A stretch of 64,000 nt of DNA from an uncultured Oscillospiraceae bacterium (GCA_934654755.1 CAKUGQ010000002.1:62001-126000), one strand, 5' to 3'; shown: positions 17,476-26,543, counted from the stretch's first letter. A program made the numbers and translations. Notes: generated by a model from the letters alone, not told the origin.

Positions 17476-19291
17476 TTTCCGTACCCCCTTCCTGATAGTA
17501 GCGGCTTTGTACCGCAAACAGCTCCGCATAGGCGCCGCCGAGCGCCAGAAGCGATTCGTGCGTTCCCTCCTCGGCGATCCGCCCATGCTCCAGATACACA
17601 ATGCGGTCGCAGAAGCGCGTAGAGGCCAGCCGGTGGGAGATAAACAGCGCCGTTTTTCCTGCGGTCATTTCGTTGTATTTTTCGTAGATGTCGTTTTCTG
17701 CCAGCGGGTCCAGTGCGGCGGTCGGCTCGTCGAGCGCAAGAATTGCGCCGTCCTTATACAGTGCGCGCGCCAGCATGAGCCGCTGCGTTTCGCCGCCGGA
17801 GAGATCCATACCGTCCTCGTAGATCTCACGGCCGATATGGGTGTCCGCCCCGGCGGGCAGGCTGCGGATTTTTTCCGACAGTCCCGCCTGCTCCAGGCAG
17901 CGCCACACGCGCGGAAGGTCGATCCGGTCGTCGTCCACGTTCTGTGCAACGTTCTGCGCAACGGTCACGTCCAGCACGGAGAATTCCTGGAATACCGCCG
18001 AGAACAGCGCGTAGTAATCGCGGCGGTCGTATTGCCGGATGTCCTCGCCGTCGAGCAGGACGCGGCCCTCGGTCGGGTCGAGGAAGCCGCACAGCAGCTT
18101 CATCAGCGTGGTTTTTCCGGCGCCGTTCAGGCCGACAACGGCGAGCTTTTCGCCGGGTCTGACGGTCAGGTTCATCGCATGGATCGTGTCTGCCCCGGCC
18201 TCCGGGTATCGGTAGCTGACATTTTCCAGCCGAAGCTCGTGCGCCTTGCCCGCTTCGCAGTGCAGCGGCTTGCCGTCGGCAAAGCGGAACGGCTCCGGCC
18301 ACTCCAGAAACTCGCGCAGCAACGAAAGCTCGCGGCTCTGGGCACCGAGTGTTGAGATGCCCTGCAGGATTGCGCCGATCCACTCGGAAAAGCCGCTGAT
18401 CGCCGCAAAATACAGCACGAACTCCGCCGCCGTCAGCGTGCCGCCGATTGCCTGCATGATCAGGTAGGCATAGGCAACGCCGTTGCGCAGCAGTACCGCG
18501 AGCAGATTTACGACGTCCGTCCACAGATACACGCGCTCGCGCCGCGCCAGGAAGTCACGTTCCAGACGCAGCGCCGCGTCCCAGACCGCACAGAGCCACG
18601 GCTTTAACCCGAAAATGCGCAGGTCCTTTCCGAAGGGCTTGCCGAGCGCCGTTTCAATGCAGTAATCCTGCTTGCGGATGATCTCGCGCGACTCGTCGCG
18701 GTGGCGGTACGACCAGCCGTTCAGCCGGTCGTTGACCAGAAAGGCCGCAGCCGATGTAACGAGCACAAAAACGACCGGCAGAAGGCTCAGACGGCTCAGG
18801 AAGAACAGATATGCCGCAAAGCAGAGCGTATTGATCAGCAGATCGGTCAGGGTATTCCAGATCGCCTCGGCCGATTCGCTGTTGGCGGAGCAGCCCCGGA
18901 TCGCCCGCGACCGGCACTCGGCAAAGCGCTTGTTCATCAGATTCGGGTAGGAGGTCATGGCCTGCTTCTCGCCGATCCGGTTGAGCAGCCCCAGGCGTAC
19001 CTCGATACGCGCGGGCATCGTATTTCGGTTCACATATTCGCGCAGGCCGGCCAGCAGCATCAGCACGGCGGTAAAGCCGCCGATCAGCGCCAGCAGTCTG
19101 CCGAGCGATACGCCGTTTTCCAGCGCCTCCAGCAGCGTCGGCGCAAGCAGAAGCTGTGTCACCAGCTGCGCGGCGATCAGCAGCGCCAGCACGACGCACA
19201 GAATCGGCACGCTTTTATGGCCGTGCCACGCCGTGCGCAGCATAAAGCCCGCATTCTGCCAGCGACTGTATTTCGGCTTTTCCTGTTTCAT
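17468..19291 (-). CDS. ABC exporter half-transporter (membrane + ATPase), upstream partner
   Basis: A 607-residue half-transporter paired with the preceding entry. The N-terminal membrane domain begins with helix SVPILCVVLALLIAAQLV, and the ATPase has Walker A GLNGAGKTTL, signature LSGGETQRLMLARAL, Walker B ILALDEPTAALDP and switch histidine FISHRLAS. I start at ATG 19291 (MKQEKPKYS) with AGGA upstream; a longer frame back to 19540 would read through the repetitive intergenic DNA and is unlikely. The genes form a two-cistron unit that ends before the groE terminator. Confidence 0.9.
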   Translation of the reverse strand: MKQEKPKYSRWQNAGFMLRTAWHGHKSVPILCVVLALLIAAQLVTQLLLAPTLLEALENGVSLGRLLALIGGFTAVLMLLAGLREYVNRNTMPARIEVRLGLLNRIGEKQAMTSYPNLMNKRFAECRSRAIRGCSANSESAEAIWNTLTDLLINTLCFAAYLFFLSRLSLLPVVFVLVTSAAAFLVNDRLNGWSYRHRDESREIIRKQDYCIETALGKPFGKDLRIFGLKPWLCAVWDAALRLERDFLARRERVYLWTDVVNLLAVLLRNGVAYAYLIMQAIGGTLTAAEFVLYFAAISGFSEWIGAILQGISTLGAQSRELSLLREFLEWPEPFRFADGKPLHCEAGKAHELRLENVSYRYPEAGADTIHAMNLTVRPGEKLAVVGLNGAGKTTLMKLLCGFLDPTEGRVLLDGEDIRQYDRRDYYALFSAVFQEFSVLDVTVAQNVAQNVDDDRIDLPRVWRCLEQAGLSEKIRSLPAGADTHIGREIYEDGMDLSGGETQRLMLARALYKDGAILALDEPTAALDPLAENDIYEKYNEMTAGKTALFISHRLASTRFCDRIVYLEHGRIAEEGTHESLLALGGAYAELFAVQSRYYQEGGTENE

Positions 19292-19932
19292 ACGAAACAC
19301 CGTCCTTTCGAGGGACATTCTATCACAAAAAATGCCCCTGTGGGGAAATCGGGGACGAATTGCCGGATTTCGGGGACGAATTGCACATCGGCTCTCGCAG
19401 CAGTCACGTCTTGTGTCGTTGCGGGGAGGGTGCGGCGCATCCCGGCGTGTCATTGCGAGGAGCGACGCGACACGCGGCGTCCTTCCCCGCGTCGTTGCGA
19501 GGAGGGTGCAGCCCGACGCGGCACGTCCGTTGTTTGTCATTGCGAGGAGCGAAGCGACGCGGCAATCTGATGCAAGGTTTTACAAGAGATTGCCACGACT
19601 TGCCGACGCAAGTCTCGCAATGACAAATGTCGGTGCATGAGATTGCCACGGGCGGCTTTGCCGCTCTCACAATGACAGGCGGCTTGAGATTGCCACGACC
19701 CCTGCGGGGTTTTGCAATGACAGTGAGGTTCGTGTCATTGCATTGCGGAGTTCCGCGGAGAAGTGAACTGTCCGCCTGCGGCGGACAAATGTCCTGATTT
19801 CTTCCTTGCGACAACGACAAAAACGAAAAAACCGACCATTTTGGTTGGTAGCAAAACGCACAAAACACCGTCGATATTCACAAACCATACCCCTTAAAAA
19901 TTGTGAGTAATTCCAATTCTGCACGAGAAACA
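19292..19932. other. Gene-free stretch rich in palindromic repeats
   Basis: About 640 bp between the ABC exporter genes and the ptb promoter hold no convincing gene. From about 19430 to 19740 the DNA is a patchwork of full and partial copies of the dispersed palindromic repeat (left and right ends GTCATTGCGAGG and CGCAATGAC, inner arms GGCAATCT and AGATTGCCAC). Short frames crossing it are translations of the repeat and are not called. Confidence 0.75.
19536..19624. repeat. Dispersed 89 bp imperfect palindromic repeat, copy B
   Basis: Begins GTCATTGCGAGGAGCG and ends GTCTCGCAATGAC, with the internal arms GCGGCAATCT and AGATTGCCACG. It has the same length as copies A and D (89 bp). Half copies lie on both sides between 19448 and 19727. 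Confidence 0.88.
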
Positions 19933-19960
19933 TTGACTTTTTGCGTAAAAAGCATATGAT
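19933..19960 (+). promoter_or_regulatory. Promoter of the ptb-buk-vor-ilvE operon
   Basis: TTGACT (19933-19938) and TATGAT (19955-19960) are separated by 16 bp, about 60 bp before the ptb start with its AAGGAG site. Confidence 0.7.
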
Positions 19961-20018
19961 AAGAAGCGGTGGGGAGGCTTCTGCCCCACAGGATTGCTGA
20001 TTTTAAGGAGAATTTCCG

Positions 20019-20927
20019 ATGATAAAATCCATCGAATCGCTGCGCGAAGCGGCAAAGGCACAGGGCACGCGCTGCCTTGCCGTTGCCTGCGCACAGGACG
20101 ACCATGTGCTGCTCGCCGTCGAGGACGCGCGCAGATTGGGCATTGCCGACGCCGTTCTGGTCGGCGATGAGGCGCAGATCCGCCGTGTCGCCGCCGAAAA
20201 CGGCATTGACCCGGCCAATTACCGCATCATCGACGAGCCGGACAAGGTCGCGGCCTGCCGCACCGCCGTTTCGCTTGTGAGAAACGGCGAAGCCGACGCC
20301 GTGATGAAGGGCATCGTCGATACCGCCGTCATCCTCAAGGCGGTTCTGGATAAGGAGATCGGTCTGCGCGATGCGAAGGTTTTGTCCCATGTGGCGCTGT
20401 TTGAGGTGCCGGGCTTTGACCGCCTGCTCCTGCTGACCGACGCGGCGATGAACATTGCCCCCGATCTTGAGGCCAAGAAGGAGATCCTTCGCAATGCCGT
20501 CAAGGTTGCCCACGCCATCGGCAACGAAAACCCCGTCGTCGCCTGCCTGTGCGCCGTGGAGAAGGTCAACCCGAAAATGCCCGCCACGCTCGACGCCGCC
20601 GCGCTCGTGGAGGCGGCGCAGGCCGGTGAGCTGACCGGCTGCACCGTTGTCGGCCCGCTCGCACTGGACAATGCCGTCAGTGTCGAGGCCGCGAAGCACA
20701 AGGGCATCGCCGACCCGAACGCCGGCCGCGCGGACGTGCTGCTCGTGCCGAACATCGAAACGGGCAACGTCTTCTATAAATCCCTTGTTTTCCTTGCCCA
20801 CGCAAACAACGCCGGCCTGATTGTCGGCGCAAAGGCGCCCGTGATCGTCACCTCCCGTGCCGACAGCGAGCAGACCAAGCTCAACTCCATTGCGCTGGCG
20901 CTTGCGCTGGCTGTGAAGAAAGGCTGA
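20019..20927 (+). CDS. ptb: Phosphate butyryltransferase (branched-chain acyl-CoA active)
   Basis: A 302-residue member of the phosphate acetyl/butyryltransferase family that swaps CoA for phosphate on an acyl-CoA. Family features include ADAVLVGDEAQIRRVAAENG near residue 42, DAVMKGIVDTAVILKAVLDK near 92, and the C-terminal NIETGNVFYKSLVFLAHANNAG stretch (read in parts). Length fits Ptb rather than the longer Pta. With buk, vorDBAC and ilvE in the same operon the natural substrates are probably isobutyryl-, isovaleryl- and 2-methylbutyryl-CoA, as in bkd-linked ptb genes of Gram-positive bacteria. RBS AAGGAG; buk follows after 4 bp. Confidence 0.93.
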   Translation: MIKSIESLREAAKAQGTRCLAVACAQDDHVLLAVEDARRLGIADAVLVGDEAQIRRVAAENGIDPANYRIIDEPDKVAACRTAVSLVRNGEADAVMKGIVDTAVILKAVLDKEIGLRDAKVLSHVALFEVPGFDRLLLLTDAAMNIAPDLEAKKEILRNAVKVAHAIGNENPVVACLCAVEKVNPKMPATLDAAALVEAAQAGELTGCTVVGPLALDNAVSVEAAKHKGIADPNAGRADVLLVPNIETGNVFYKSLVFLAHANNAGLIVGAKAPVIVTSRADSEQTKLNSIALALALAVKKG

Positions 20928-20931
20928 TCCC

Positions 20932-22023
20932 ATGACCCAACACAAAGATTTTAAGATCCTTGCGATGAATTTCGGCTCCACCTCCACCAAGATCGCCGTC
21001 TATGAGGGCGAGACCATAGTGCTGGAGCATGCCTTCCGCCATTCCCCGGAGGAGATGAAGGGCGTCAACAGCATGGAGGAAAACGCCGCCATGCGCAAGC
21101 CCCTGATGCTCGACTACCTGACGCAGCACGGCCATGCGCTTGAGGGCTTCGACGCCGTGGTTGGCCGCGGCGGTCTGGTGCGTCCCATTCCCGGCGGCAC
21201 CTACGCCGTGAACGACGAAATGCTGCGCGACCTGCGTGAGTGCCGCTTCGGTACGCACGTCTGCAATCTCGGCGGCATTCTTGCCGCGGAGATCGGCGAG
21301 CAGATCGGCAAGCCCGCCTTTATTGTCGATCCTCCCGTGGTCGATGAAATGCCCGAGATTGCACATCTGTCCGGTCATCCGGATTTCCCGCGCCGCTCGG
21401 TGTTCCATGCGCTCAACCAGAAGGCCATTGCCAAACGCTTTGCGGAGGACACCGGCAGACCCTATACCTCTCTGAACCTCATCGTCGCCCACATGGGCGG
21501 CGGCGTCACCGTCGGCGCACATCGCGGCGGCAGGGTCGTAGACGTCAACAACGGTCTGGAGGGCGACGGCCCCTACACCGCCGAGCGTCCGGGCAGCCTG
21601 CCCGTATTGCAGGTGCTGCGCGCCGCCTTCGAGCACCGCTACGGCGACAGTTTCGAGGAGCAGCGCCGCTTCTATATGGCAAAATGCGGCCTGATGGCCT
21701 ATGCCGGTACGAATGACGGCCGGGTCATCGGCAGGCGCATCGCCGAGGGCGACAGGGAGGCCGAGTTGGCCTACCGCGGCATGGCCTACCAGATTTCCAA
21801 GGAAATCGGCGCACTGAGCGTCGTGCTCGGCGGCAAGGTTGACGCCATCCTGCTCACCGGCGGTCTGGCCTACGACAAGCAGCTCATGGGCTGGATCGAG
21901 GCGCAGGTCGGCCATATCGCCCCCGTGCATATCTATCCCGGCGAGGACGAGATGCTTGCCCTGACCATGGGCGCGCTGCGCGTGCTGCGCGGTCAGGAAG
22001 AGATTCTGGAGTATCACGCATGA
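20932..22023 (+). CDS. buk: Butyrate (branched-chain fatty acid) kinase
   Basis: A 363-residue ASKHA-fold acyl kinase that makes ATP and a carboxylic acid from acyl phosphate. The N-terminus has the phosphate-1 motif ILAMNFGSTSTKIAVYE; later come VVGRGGLVRPIPGGTY near residue 78 and NLIVAHMGGGVTVGAH near 182, with the adenosine loop LLTGGLAYDK near 305. Length and motifs match Buk rather than acetate kinase. It follows ptb by 4 bp and its TGA overlaps the next ATG, so substrate-level ATP formation is tied to the oxidoreductase genes downstream. Confidence 0.95.
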   Translation: MTQHKDFKILAMNFGSTSTKIAVYEGETIVLEHAFRHSPEEMKGVNSMEENAAMRKPLMLDYLTQHGHALEGFDAVVGRGGLVRPIPGGTYAVNDEMLRDLRECRFGTHVCNLGGILAAEIGEQIGKPAFIVDPPVVDEMPEIAHLSGHPDFPRRSVFHALNQKAIAKRFAEDTGRPYTSLNLIVAHMGGGVTVGAHRGGRVVDVNNGLEGDGPYTAERPGSLPVLQVLRAAFEHRYGDSFEEQRRFYMAKCGLMAYAGTNDGRVIGRRIAEGDREAELAYRGMAYQISKEIGALSVVLGGKVDAILLTGGLAYDKQLMGWIEAQVGHIAPVHIYPGEDEMLALTMGALRVLRGQEEILEYHA

Positions 22024-22700
22024 AACGCCTTCAGATCATCACCGGTCACTACGGCACCGGAAAAACCGAATATGCGGTCAATCTGGCGCTTTCGCTTGCA
22101 GGCGAGGGAAAAAAGCTTGCGCTGGCCGACCTGGATATCGTAAACCCCTACTTCCGCTCCTATGAGCAGGCCGAGCGTCTGCGCGCGGCGGGGATCCGGG
22201 TGATCGTCAGCTCCTGCGGCGGCGCGGTGGATATGCCCGCGATTGACCCGGCGGTTCTGTCGCTGTTTCAGGACAAGAGCTGGTCGGGCGTCATCGACAT
22301 CGGCGGCGACCCCGTCGGCGCACACGTCCTGGCGCGCTTTGTCGATCAGCTCCACCCGGAGGATTTTGACCTCCTGTTTGTCGTAAACGCCAACCGTCCC
22401 GAGACGCATGACCTGGAGGGCGCTCTGCTGTATTTGCAGGCCATCGAGATCGCCTGCGGCCAGAAGGTAACGGGTCTGGTCAACAACACCCATCTGTGCG
22501 CGCAGACCACCGCCCGGGAAATTCTCAAGGGCGCCGCGCTGGCGCACGCGTTATCCGAGGCGACGGGGCTGCCCGTCGTGCAGCACGCGGTGCAGCGGCG
22601 CTTCGTGCCGGAGGTTCGCGATCAGTTGGCAGAGCCGATTCTGCCGATTGACATATACATGAAAAAACCATGGGAAATCACAATGGAGGAGGATATCTAA
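22020..22700 (+). CDS. P-loop ATPase of the MinD/CobB type, function unknown
   Basis: A 226-residue SIMIBI-class P-loop protein. It begins with a Walker A GHYGTGKTEYAVNLAL and has a Walker B-like VIDIGGDPVGAH near residue 90, preceded by the ADLDIVNPYFRS segment near residue 40 typical of MinD/ArsA relatives. It starts inside the buk stop (ATGA) and ends 1 bp before the ferredoxin gene of the VOR complex, so it is a fixed member of this operon. Possible jobs include cluster or cofactor delivery to the oxidoreductase, or regulation; the sequence does not decide. Confidence 0.8.
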   Translation: MKRLQIITGHYGTGKTEYAVNLALSLAGEGKKLALADLDIVNPYFRSYEQAERLRAAGIRVIVSSCGGAVDMPAIDPAVLSLFQDKSWSGVIDIGGDPVGAHVLARFVDQLHPEDFDLLFVVNANRPETHDLEGALLYLQAIEIACGQKVTGLVNNTHLCAQTTAREILKGAALAHALSEATGLPVVQHAVQRRFVPEVRDQLAEPILPIDIYMKKPWEITMEEDI

Positions 22701-22701
22701 C

Positions 22702-22920
22702 ATGGCTGGAAAAGTGTCGTTCCGTCAGGACCGGTGTAAGGGCTGCGAGCTTTGCATGACCGTCTGCCCCAAAAACATCATCGTCATGGACGAAACCACC
22801 ACAAACCGCAAGGGCTATCATCCCGCAACCGTTCGCCCCGAGGACATGGACAAATGTGTCGGCTGTGCGAGCTGTGCGAAGATCTGCCCCGATTCCATCA
22901 TCACCGTGGAACGGTCCTAA
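22702..22920 (+). CDS. vorD: 2-oxoacid oxidoreductase delta subunit (4Fe-4S ferredoxin)
   Basis: A 72-residue two-cluster ferredoxin with the motifs CKGCELCMTVCP (residues 13-24) and CVGCASCAKICP (52-63), each giving four cysteines for a 4Fe-4S cluster. As the delta subunit of a branched-chain 2-oxoacid:ferredoxin oxidoreductase it passes electrons from the TPP site to external ferredoxin. It lies 10 bp before vorB. Length and spacing match VorD/KorD subunits. Confidence 0.93.
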   Translation: MAGKVSFRQDRCKGCELCMTVCPKNIIVMDETTTNRKGYHPATVRPEDMDKCVGCASCAKICPDSIITVERS

Positions 22921-22930
22921 GGAGGAAACT

Positions 22931-23992
22931 ATGGAGAAAGAACTCTGGAAAGGCAATGAGGCGGTCGCCGAGGCCGCAATCCGGGCGGGCTGTAAGTATT
23001 TCTTCGGCTACCCGATCACCCCGCAGAACGAGATCCCCGAATACCTGTCGCTGCATCTGCCGAAGATCGGCGGCTGCTTCCTTCAGGCGGAGTCCGAGGT
23101 CGCGGCAATCAACATGGTCTACGGCGCTGCCGGCTGCGGCAAGCGCGTTATGACCTCCTCCTCTTCGCCCGGAATTTCGCTGAAGCAGGAAGGCATCACC
23201 TACCTGTGCGGCGCCGAGCTGCCCTGCGTCATCGTCAATATGATGCGCGGCGGTCCCGGTCTGGGCACCATTCAGCCCGCGCAGGGCGACTACTATCAGG
23301 CCACCCGCGGCGGCGGCAACGGTGACTACCGTCACCTTGTTTACGCCCCCGCGACCATTCAGGAGGCAGCAGACTATGTCCGCATGGCCTTTGACGTGGC
23401 CGACCTCTACCGCAATCCCGTCATGGTGCTTGCCGACGGCATGATCGGCCAGATGATGGAGGCCATCGAATGGCATGACGTACCCAGGCGCGAGCTGCCC
23501 GAAAAGCCCTGGGCTACCACCGGTACCCACGGCGAGCGCAAGCCCAATATCATCAACTCTCTGTATATCGACCCGAATGTCTGCGCGGATCACAACATCC
23601 GCCTCGCCGAGAAGTATCGCGCGATGGAGGAGAACGAGACCCGCTGGGAAGAGACGGACATCGAGGACTGCGAGGTTCTGTTCGTTGCCTACGGCACGCC
23701 GTCGCGTATCGCGAAGGCCGCCATTCGCCAGCTTGCTAAGGAAGGCATCCGCGCCGGCCTCTTCCGCCCGATTACCCTCTGGCCCTTCCCCGGCAAGGCG
23801 CTCAAGCAGGCCGCCATGCAGCCGAAATGCAAGGTCGTCGTGGACGTGGAGCTGAGCATGGGTCAGATGATCGACGACGTAAAAATCGCGCTTGAGGGCT
23901 GCCGCCCCGTCGCGTTCATCGGCAAGGCCGGCGGCGTGGTGCCCACGCCCGCAGAGGTCGCAGCCGCGGCAAAACAGGCTTTGGGGAGGTAA
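22931..23992 (+). CDS. vorB: 3-methyl-2-oxobutanoate:ferredoxin oxidoreductase, alpha subunit
   Basis: A 353-residue alpha subunit. It starts MEKELWKGNEAVAEAAIRAG and has FFGYPITPQNEIPEYLS near residue 29, the signature of VorB-type subunits, with the substrate-side SSSSPGISLKQEGI near 78. The start at 22931 follows a GGAGG site; a frame beginning at 22856 overlaps vorD and is a shadow. With VorD, VorA and VorC it oxidises 2-oxoisovalerate and related acids to acyl-CoA and CO2 while reducing ferredoxin. The neighbouring ilvE and ptb-buk support the branched-chain substrate. Confidence 0.92.
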   Translation: MEKELWKGNEAVAEAAIRAGCKYFFGYPITPQNEIPEYLSLHLPKIGGCFLQAESEVAAINMVYGAAGCGKRVMTSSSSPGISLKQEGITYLCGAELPCVIVNMMRGGPGLGTIQPAQGDYYQATRGGGNGDYRHLVYAPATIQEAADYVRMAFDVADLYRNPVMVLADGMIGQMMEAIEWHDVPRRELPEKPWATTGTHGERKPNIINSLYIDPNVCADHNIRLAEKYRAMEENETRWEETDIEDCEVLFVAYGTPSRIAKAAIRQLAKEGIRAGLFRPITLWPFPGKALKQAAMQPKCKVVVDVELSMGQMIDDVKIALEGCRPVAFIGKAGGVVPTPAEVAAAAKQALGR

Positions 23993-23998
23993 CATAAG

Positions 23999-24751
23999 AT
24001 GGCTATCGTATATCAGAAATCCAAGGGCTTGACGGATGCCGAGCTGCACTACTGCCCCGGTTGTACTCATGGTATCGTCCATAAGCTCGTCGCCGAGACG
24101 CTCGAGGAAATGGGCGTGCTGGATCACACCATCGGCGTCGCGCCGGTCGGCTGCGCCGTCTTTGCCTATAACTACTTCAACTGCGATATGCATGAGGCTG
24201 CCCACGGCAGAGCTCCCGCTGTCGCCACCGGTATCCGCCGCGTGTCCGATCCCGGCACCATCGTCTTTACTTATCAGGGCGACGGCGACCTGGCCGCTAT
24301 CGGCACCGCCGAGATCATTCACGCCGCCATGCGCGGTGAGAAGATCACCACCATCTTCATAAACAACGCCATTTACGGCATGACCGGCGGCCAGATGGCC
24401 CCCACCACGCTCGTCGGCCAGAAGGCGACCACCGCCCCCCTCGGCCGTCAGAAGGACCACTACGGCAGCCCGATCCGGATGTCGGAGATCATCAGCACCC
24501 TCGAGGGCTGCGCCTACGCTTCCCGCGTCTGCGTGACCGATATTCCCAACCTGAACAAGGCGAAGAAGGCTATCCAGAAGGCCTTCCGGCTCCAGCAGGA
24601 GGGCGCCGGCTTCACCTTCGTCGAAGTGCTCGCCTGCTGCCCGACCAACTGGGGCAAGACCCCCGTTGCCGCCGTCGAATGGCTCAAGGAGAACATGATC
24701 CCCTACTACCCGCTCGGCGTGTATAAGGACATTACTGCGGAGGGAAAGTAA
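23999..24751 (+). CDS. vorA: 2-oxoacid:ferredoxin oxidoreductase, beta (TPP-binding) subunit
   Basis: A 250-residue thiamine-diphosphate-binding subunit. Visible motifs are HYCPGCTHGIVHKL near residue 17, the TPP-binding GDGDLAAIGTAEIIHAA near residue 96 with GDGD, and NNAIYGMTGGQMAPTT near 121. It lies 6 bp after vorB and 1 bp before vorC. No separate 4Fe-4S motif beyond the CxxC near the start is evident, as expected because the clusters are carried by VorD. Confidence 0.93.
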   Translation: MAIVYQKSKGLTDAELHYCPGCTHGIVHKLVAETLEEMGVLDHTIGVAPVGCAVFAYNYFNCDMHEAAHGRAPAVATGIRRVSDPGTIVFTYQGDGDLAAIGTAEIIHAAMRGEKITTIFINNAIYGMTGGQMAPTTLVGQKATTAPLGRQKDHYGSPIRMSEIISTLEGCAYASRVCVTDIPNLNKAKKAIQKAFRLQQEGAGFTFVEVLACCPTNWGKTPVAAVEWLKENMIPYYPLGVYKDITAEGK

Positions 24752-24752
24752 A

Positions 24753-25289
24753 ATGACAAACGAAATTACCATCTCCGGCTTTGGCGGTCAGGGCGTTATG
24801 GCCATCGGCAAGACCCTCTGCGAAGCGGGCATGAAGGAAGGCAAAAACGTTTCGTGGCTGCCCTCCTACGGTCCGGAAATGCGCGGCGGCACGGCCAACT
24901 GCTGCGTCGTCATCTCCGACGAGCCGATCGTCAGCCCCATCGTCCTCGAGCCGACGGAGCTGATCGCCATGAATCTGCCGTCCCTGCTCAAGTTTGAGCC
25001 GACCGTCGTTCCGAACGGCACTGTCTTTGTCAACAGCTCCATTATCTCCGATAAGGTGCAGCGCAGCGACCTGCGCGCCGTTTATGTTCCCTGCCTGGAG
25101 ATTGCGCAGGAGCTGGGCAACCTCAAGGTGGCCAATATGGTTATGCTCGGCGCATACATCGAGGCCATGAAAAACCTCGGCACCGACACCATCAAGGAAA
25201 TGCTCGTCCATATGTTCACCGGCCCGAAGGCCAAGCTCGTTGACCTCAATATCGAGGCGCTCAAGCGCGGCGCCGCCTGCGTCAAGTAA
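24753..25289 (+). CDS. vorC: 2-oxoacid:ferredoxin oxidoreductase, gamma subunit
   Basis: A 178-residue gamma subunit with the family start EITISGFGGQGVMAIGKTL and the conserved SYGPEMRGGTANCCVVIS near residue 44. It completes the four-subunit complex. A GC-rich hairpin at 25308-25336 separates it from ilvE, which may tune expression of the aminotransferase. Confidence 0.93.
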   Translation: MTNEITISGFGGQGVMAIGKTLCEAGMKEGKNVSWLPSYGPEMRGGTANCCVVISDEPIVSPIVLEPTELIAMNLPSLLKFEPTVVPNGTVFVNSSIISDKVQRSDLRAVYVPCLEIAQELGNLKVANMVMLGAYIEAMKNLGTDTIKEMLVHMFTGPKAKLVDLNIEALKRGAACVK

Positions 25290-25307
25290 ACGCCCCGACC
25301 GCACGTT

Positions 25308-25336
25308 TTCCCTCTCCCGCTGCGCGGGAGAGGGAA
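25308..25336 (+). terminator. Hairpin between vorC and ilvE (attenuator-like)
   Basis: A perfect 13 bp stem, TTCCCTCTCCCGC with GCGGGAGAGGGAA, loop TGC. There is no strong T-run after it, so it may stabilise the vor mRNA 3' end or partly terminate rather than fully stop transcription into ilvE. Confidence 0.6.
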
Positions 25337-25379
25337 CTCGCGCGCTTTCCCCCGCGAAAATAATAAGGAGGATCTCGCA

Positions 25380-26453
25380 ATGATCGATTTGGAGATCAAG
25401 CTCGTCAAGACGACAACCCCCAAGCAGAAGCCCACAGACGAAGCCCACCTCGGCTTCGGCAAGGTCTTTACCGACCATATGTTCATCGCCGAATATACCG
25501 TCGGCGCCGGCTGGCACGATGCCCGCATTGTCCCCTACGGCCCGCTGAGCATCGACCCCGCTTCCCCCGTGCTGCATTACAGCCAGGAGATTTTTGAGGG
25601 TCTGAAGGTCTACCGCCGCAAGGACGGCGGTATCCAGATGTTCCGTCCGATGGAAAATGCGCTCCGTATGAACCGCAGCGCCGAGCGCATCTGTATGCCG
25701 CAGCTTGACCCGGAGTTCCAGGTCAAGGCGATGAAGATGCTTGTCGAGCTGGAAAAGGGCTGGATTCCCTCCTCCGAGGGCACCTCCCTCTATCTGCGTC
25801 CGATGATGATCGCCGACGGCGCCGAGCTGGGCGTCCATCCGGCCAAGCACTTCCTCTATATCATCATCTGCTCCCCCTCCGGTTCCTATTACAAGAACGG
25901 TATGCAGCCCATCCGCATCCACATTGAGGATCGCTACGTCCGTGCCGTCAAGGGCGGTACCGGCGCCGCCAAGACCGGCGGCAACTACGCCGCCTCTCTC
26001 AAGGCGACCTTCGACGCCTATGAAAACGGCTTCGATCAGGTTTTGTGGCTCGACGGCCGTGAGAACAAATATGTGGAAGAGGTCGGCGCGATGAACATGA
26101 TGTTCGTCATCGACGGTAAGATCGTCACCGCTCCGCTGGAGGGCAATATTCTTGCCGGCATTACCCGCAAGAGCATCCTTCAGCTCGCGCAGGACAAGGG
26201 CTACCAAACCGAGGAGCGCCGCATCAGCGTACAGGAGCTGTTTGACGCTTATGCGCGCGGCGGCCTGACCGAGGCCTTCGGCACCGGTACGGCGGCCGTC
26301 ATCTCGCCCGTCGGCGAGCTGGAGTATCAGGGCAAGTCCATGGTACTCAATGACCGCAAGATCGGTAAGATCTCGCAGGAGATGTACGACACGCTTGTCG
26401 GCATCCAGCGCGGCGATCTGCCCGATGCCCACGGCTGGACGGTCGAGGTGTAA
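25380..26453 (+). CDS. ilvE: Branched-chain amino acid aminotransferase
   Basis: A 357-residue class IV PLP aminotransferase that interconverts Val, Leu and Ile with their 2-oxoacids. Family features include LHYSQEIFEGLKVYRRKDG near residue 62, the PLP lysine region AAKTGGNYAASLKA near 198 and the EVGAMNMMFVIDG stretch near 232. AAGGAGG precedes the ATG at 25380. As the last gene of the operon it would supply the VOR complex with 2-oxoisovalerate, 2-oxoisocaproate and 2-oxo-3-methylvalerate during amino-acid fermentation, although a biosynthetic role is equally possible for the enzyme itself. Confidence 0.95.
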   Translation: MIDLEIKLVKTTTPKQKPTDEAHLGFGKVFTDHMFIAEYTVGAGWHDARIVPYGPLSIDPASPVLHYSQEIFEGLKVYRRKDGGIQMFRPMENALRMNRSAERICMPQLDPEFQVKAMKMLVELEKGWIPSSEGTSLYLRPMMIADGAELGVHPAKHFLYIIICSPSGSYYKNGMQPIRIHIEDRYVRAVKGGTGAAKTGGNYAASLKATFDAYENGFDQVLWLDGRENKYVEEVGAMNMMFVIDGKIVTAPLEGNILAGITRKSILQLAQDKGYQTEERRISVQELFDAYARGGLTEAFGTGTAAVISPVGELEYQGKSMVLNDRKIGKISQEMYDTLVGIQRGDLPDAHGWTVEV

Positions 26454-26543
26454 TTCCGCCGTCGGCGAATTGCATACGCCGCTTCGCGCAGCCGCATACA
26501 TTGCGGTTCGCTTCCGGCCGTAAAAAACCGTATCCGGAACAGC

